The position numbers and the translations under genes were made by a program. A DNA stretch of 9,176 nucleotides, taken from the NCBI GenBank assembly GCA_022729775.1, contig DZBA01000121.1, positions 1 through 9,176 of the forward strand, given 5' to 3'. The notes beneath the pieces are model-generated. The model saw nothing but the letters and a program-made list of their open reading frames with translations, searched no databases and was not told the origin of the DNA. Shown here piece by piece: positions 6,712-9,176 of the stretch (the stretch's first letter is position 1; the number at the start of each line of letters is the position of its first letter). Origin of the DNA: Anaerolinea thermophila. Its GTDB lineage: Bacteria > Chloroflexota > Anaerolineae > Anaerolineales > Villigracilaceae.

Positions 6712-7716
6712 ATGACAGCACAAACAAACAAAGAAAAACAACCCCCAATTTTATTCGACAAGACCCAGGCAATCATCAAGCGAATCAATACGATGCTTGG
6801 CGGTACGCTGGTGACTTATTTCAACAACCCGCGCGGCAGCGTTTGCCACGATGACGTGCTTGCCCTGTTCGAACTGCTGGAAAAAATCGGTTATCAAAAA
6901 ACAATCTATCTTTTTCTCAAATCCAGCGGTGGCAATGGACAAGCCTCGCTGCGTATCGTAAACTTGCTGCGCCAATATTGCGAGGAAGTTGTCGCGGTCA
7001 TTCCGTTGGAGTGCGCTTCTGCCGCGACGATGATCACGCTTGGCGCAAACGAAATCCGCATGGGACCGATGGCGTACCTTACGCCGGTGGATACTTCGCT
7101 TACCCATTCGCTTTCGCCCATTGACCGTGATAATGACCGCGTGAGCGTCAGCCTCGATGAATTGACGCGCGTCGTCCGCTTGTGGCAGGCGCAAAACGGT
7201 AACGCAAAAGAAAATCCGTACCAGGAATTATTCCAGCATGTGCATCCGCTTGTCATCGGAGCGGTAGACCGCGCGGAGTCGCTTTCCATTATGCTGTGCA
7301 AGGAATTGCTGGCATATCACATCACAGAAGATGAAGTCACAGAAAAAATTGCGGCGGCTTTGAATGCCAAATATCCTTCGCATGGCTATCCCATTTTGTA
7401 TGAAGAAGCAAAACGCATTGGGCTGAAGGTCAACCGCTTGACGCCGGAGACTAACTCGCTGCTGCTCGAACTCAACGAGTTGTACAGCGAAATGGGTCAG
7501 CGCGCCACCACAGACTTCGATGACACGCACGCGCACGGCAATGAAATCCTGAATATATGGGAATCAACCGACGTGTTGGTCTACTATCAGCAGGATAAGG
7601 ATTGGTTCTACCGCACTGAAGAACGCCGCTGGATTTCCTTGAACGATAACAGCAGCTGGCGGCGCATGGCAAAGGTCGGCAGGAAAGTGGAAAAATCCAT
7701 CTTACATATTGCGTGA
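6712..7716 (+). CDS. SDH-family Clp-fold serine protease (ClpP/SppA-like)
   Basis: The 334-residue product lacks a signal peptide or membrane helix, so it is predicted to be cytosolic. Residues about 30-130 show the ClpP/crotonase fold of SDH proteases: VTYFNNPRGSVCHDD; IYLFLKSSGGNGQA (65-78, the counterpart of the family's HTPGG loop); CASAATMITLGANEIRMGP (101-119, S103 the likely nucleophile, aligned with MSGGT of other members); and LTPVDTSL (123-130, like GPVDPQL). SHGYPI at 223-228 provides a conserved-looking His. A C-terminal extension after about 265, with THAHGNE and an aromatic WFYRTEERRW, matches nothing I recognise. The start is strong: AGGAG at 6702-6706, 5 bases before ATG; an upstream in-frame ATG at 6586 lies inside the GH3 gene and is unlikely. 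It is probably the last gene of the GH3 transcript, which ends at the terminator at 7738. Activity is inferred from motifs; the substrate is unknown. Confidence 0.75.
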   Translation: MTAQTNKEKQPPILFDKTQAIIKRINTMLGGTLVTYFNNPRGSVCHDDVLALFELLEKIGYQKTIYLFLKSSGGNGQASLRIVNLLRQYCEEVVAVIPLECASAATMITLGANEIRMGPMAYLTPVDTSLTHSLSPIDRDNDRVSVSLDELTRVVRLWQAQNGNAKENPYQELFQHVHPLVIGAVDRAESLSIMLCKELLAYHITEDEVTEKIAAALNAKYPSHGYPILYEEAKRIGLKVNRLTPETNSLLLELNELYSEMGQRATTDFDDTHAHGNEILNIWESTDVLVYYQQDKDWFYRTEERRWISLNDNSSWRRMAKVGRKVEKSILHIA

Positions 7717-7737
7717 GGACAAAAGAGTAGATTCCCT

Positions 7738-7770
7738 AAAAAACAGCCGTAATAACGCGGCTGTTTTTTT
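7738..7770 (+). terminator. Intrinsic (rho-independent) terminator after the protease gene
   Basis: ACAGCCG (7743-7749) pairs with CGGCTGT (7758-7764) across an 8-base loop, flanked by A6 upstream and seven T (7764-7770) downstream. The A/T pairing extends the stem to about 12 bp. It lies 21 bases after the stop at 7716. This is a textbook terminator that separates the GH3/protease transcript from the peroxiredoxin-like gene. Confidence 0.93.
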
Positions 7771-7806
7771 GTGTGACTTTATGAATCTTTTTATGTGACT
7801 TGGTTG

Positions 7807-7828
7807 AAACCTGTGCAAAACCTGTGCA
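7807..7828 (+). promoter_or_regulatory. Tandem 11-bp direct repeat upstream of the peroxiredoxin-like gene
   Basis: AAACCTGTGCA occurs twice back to back, at 7807-7817 and 7818-7828, an exact repeat with the period of one DNA helical turn. It sits just upstream of the extended -10 at 7832-7840 and covers the -35 position. A further TGTGC follows at 7830-7834, and TGTGACTT occurs upstream at 7772-7779 and 7794-7801, 22 bp apart. The spacing suggests a regulator binding on one face of the helix. The regulator is unknown. Confidence 0.55.
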
Positions 7829-7831
7829 TTG

Positions 7832-7840
7832 TGCTATACT
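7832..7840 (+). promoter_or_regulatory. Extended -10 promoter (TGC TATACT) for the peroxiredoxin-like gene
   Basis: TATACT at 7835-7840 is preceded by TGC, giving an extended -10 element, which tolerates a weak -35. The hexamer at 17 bp spacing is TGTGCA (7812-7817), inside the direct repeat and only half-matching the consensus. The predicted start is near 7847, giving a leader of about 14-23 bases before the coding sequence. The location just after a terminator and just before a gene supports it. Confidence 0.6.
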
Positions 7841-7860
7841 CTGAATTGTCGAAAGGAATG

Positions 7861-8460
7861 ATGCCAAAAATGACTTATCTCAATTTCAACGACCCTGCGC
7901 CTGATGTGGAATTGCTCAATGCGCAGTCCGCGCCCGTGAGACTTTCCTCATTGTGGAAGACAGGCGTTTTGTTGCTTGCCTTCACCCGCCATTTTGGATG
8001 CCCGCAGTGTAAAGAGATGACCGACCAACTGCATAATGCGCAGCCCGATTTGAATAAGATAGGATTGCATCTCGCGTTTATTTGCCATGCCTCGGTCGAA
8101 TCTACAAAACAGTTTTGTGACCAGCGCGCGCCGAATGCGCTTTGCCTTGCTGACCCAAACCGCGCGGCATATCACGCTTACGGTTTATATCGCGGCTCGC
8201 TTTGGAAGACTTTTTTCTCTCCAAAGATTTGGCTGTCAAATCGTAGGGTAGCCCGCGAAAAAGGATTTAAGCCCGAACTTCCTTCCAGAGGACAGGATTT
8301 AATGCAAATGTCCGGCGTCTTTATTATCGGTACCGATGGGCGCATCCGCCTGCCATATTATTATGAAGACATCGCGGATCATCCTCCCATTGATTTGCTC
8401 TTGCATGGCGTTATGGGCGCAAATTGGAACAAGCCCTACAACAGCGACCCACTCGTGTAG
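7861..8460 (+). CDS. Peroxiredoxin-like (AhpC/TSA family) thioredoxin-fold protein with CPQC motif
   Basis: The 199-residue product resembles the AhpC-TSA_2-type proteins. NDPAPDVELLN begins the fold, LLLAFTRHFGCPQCKEM carries the redox motif with C47 and C50 (CxxC), LCLADPNRAAYHAYGLYRGS at 95-113 is the usual DP-x-YGL element, and GVFIIGTDGRIRLPYYYEDIADHPP at 152-176 forms the last strands. There is no signal peptide, so it is predicted to be cytosolic. A thiol peroxidase or disulfide reductase role is likely, but the CxxC spacing is more thioredoxin-like than that of classical peroxiredoxins. Start choice is uncertain: ATGs at 7858, 7861 and 7870 are in frame and AAAGGA (7852-7857) lies 3 bases before 7861 and 12 before 7870. 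An earlier GTG at 7795 lies upstream of the promoter and is rejected. The permease gene follows after 20 bp. Confidence 0.87.
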   Translation: MPKMTYLNFNDPAPDVELLNAQSAPVRLSSLWKTGVLLLAFTRHFGCPQCKEMTDQLHNAQPDLNKIGLHLAFICHASVESTKQFCDQRAPNALCLADPNRAAYHAYGLYRGSLWKTFFSPKIWLSNRRVAREKGFKPELPSRGQDLMQMSGVFIIGTDGRIRLPYYYEDIADHPPIDLLLHGVMGANWNKPYNSDPLV

Positions 8461-8480
8461 ACCAACAAAAGAAGATATTC

Positions 8481-9176
8481 ATGAAAAGCCTTTTTCTCGC
8501 AACCTATCTTGCTGTTAAAGAAGTCATTCGCAACCACGGACGTTTCTTCCTCGTCGCGTTGGTTATTGCTTTAATTACCGTCCTTGTGCTTTTTATTGCC
8601 GCGCTAGGGGAGGGACTTTCTGACGCCAACCGTCAATATGTCGCGCACTTGGACGCGCAGTTGATTGTATTTTTGGAAAAGTCGGATTACAACATTCCTT
8701 CCAGCAGACTGGAACCGAATGTGGTCAAATCCATTCGCCGCGTGGAAGGTGTGGCAAAAGCGGGACCGATTTATACATCCAACTCTGAGATTGTGTCGTT
8801 GCCCGAAAAACTGAAGATTACCATTCTCGGCGCGGAAGCCGATAAACCCGGAATGCCGCCTTTATTAGAGGGCAGGTATTTCCGCAGCGGCGAAGCGCGC
8901 GAAGCAGTTATGGATATGGGAGTCGCGCTGCGCACCAATTTGAAAGTCGGCGACGAAATCGAAATCCGCTCTACGCAAGGCACAGAAGATGAGTTCTATA
9001 AACTGAAAATTGTTGGGCTGGTTGAAGAGCAGGCATATTTTTTCCAGCCGACCATTTTTCTTCCACCCTCGACATGGGAACAGGTGCGCCCGCAATCTGA
9101 ATCAGAATTGGATAACGACACCCCTTATCCAAACGTGATCGCGGTGAATCTAGAGCAGCCTTCACAAATCAATGAA
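8481..9176 (+). CDS. ABC transporter permease, MacB/FtsX-type, partial (3' end outside window)
   Basis: The frame is open from ATG at 8481 to the window edge (232 codons seen). One membrane helix lies at about residues 21-43, after a short basic N-terminus (KEVIRNHGRF). A long extracytoplasmic region follows, with features of the MacB periplasmic core: VVKSIRRVEGVAKAGPI at 81-97, ITILGAE, EGRYFRSGEAREAVMD at 130-145, LKVGDEIEIRS at 154-164, and LKIVGLVEEQ. In this family the C-terminal half carries three more helices and the partner ATPase is usually a neighbouring gene, so both are expected beyond 9176. The ribosome site is weak (AAGAAG about 7 bases upstream). The gene probably shares the promoter of the thioredoxin-fold gene. 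Transport substrate cannot be inferred. Confidence 0.88.
   Translation, partial: MKSLFLATYLAVKEVIRNHGRFFLVALVIALITVLVLFIAALGEGLSDANRQYVAHLDAQLIVFLEKSDYNIPSSRLEPNVVKSIRRVEGVAKAGPIYTSNSEIVSLPEKLKITILGAEADKPGMPPLLEGRYFRSGEAREAVMDMGVALRTNLKVGDEIEIRSTQGTEDEFYKLKIVGLVEEQAYFFQPTIFLPPSTWEQVRPQSESELDNDTPYPNVIAVNLEQPSQINE

Noticed and set aside
7795..7860. GTG start giving a longer peroxiredoxin-like protein
   Set aside because: It starts upstream of the extended -10 box and the added residues match nothing in the family.
1..9176. CRISPR array, tRNA/rRNA, insertion sequence, phage or toxin-antitoxin genes
   Set aside because: No spaced repeats, no tRNA-like cloverleaf, no transposase or integrase motifs, and no terminal inverted repeats were seen.

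Overview
The window looks like chromosomal DNA from a mesophilic member of the Chloroflexota, most likely class Anaerolineae. This is inferred from gene content and style: GCG/CGC-rich codon use with many CGCGCG runs at only moderate overall GC, a secreted GH3-type protein with a Thr/Pro linker (TPTPPP) behind its signal peptide, a DPM1-like GT2, an SDH-family Clp-fold protease and a MacB-like permease. There are no rRNA, tRNA, phage, IS or CRISPR signatures. The region reads as ordinary, densely packed chromosome, with no obvious transferred island.

Layout. (1) Minus strand, 24-1580: a GT2 glycosyltransferase followed by a membrane-anchored, coiled-coil protein with a jelly-roll (carbohydrate-binding-like) domain. 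They are separated by 75 bp that contain a perfect 11-bp inverted repeat. (2) A compact divergent control region, 1581-1693, with a perfect TATAAT on each strand. (3) Plus strand, 1694-3843: a winged-helix/AAA+ ATPase and a glycerophosphodiester phosphodiesterase 41 bp downstream. (4) Plus strand, 3950-7716: a large GH3 (NagZ-like) exported protein with an Ig-like domain and a C-terminal membrane bundle, then a cytosolic SDH/Clp-fold serine protease 26 bp downstream, closed by a textbook intrinsic terminator at 7738-7770. (5) Plus strand, 7861 to the window end: an AhpC/TSA-like thioredoxin-fold protein with a CPQC motif, behind an extended -10 promoter and a tandem 11-bp repeat. It is followed after 20 bp by a MacB/FtsX-type ABC permease that runs off the edge.

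How the genes may work together. Several products concern the envelope: lipid-linked sugar transfer, glycan binding, phosphodiester lipid turnover, an exported GH3 fold and a permease. No single pathway is demonstrated. The most interesting points are the GH3 protein, whose NagZ acid/base segment is replaced and which ends in a membrane bundle, the control region upstream of the peroxiredoxin-like gene, the overlapping divergent promoters, and the long insertion between Walker A and Walker B in the ATPase. I found no clearly new multi-gene system.
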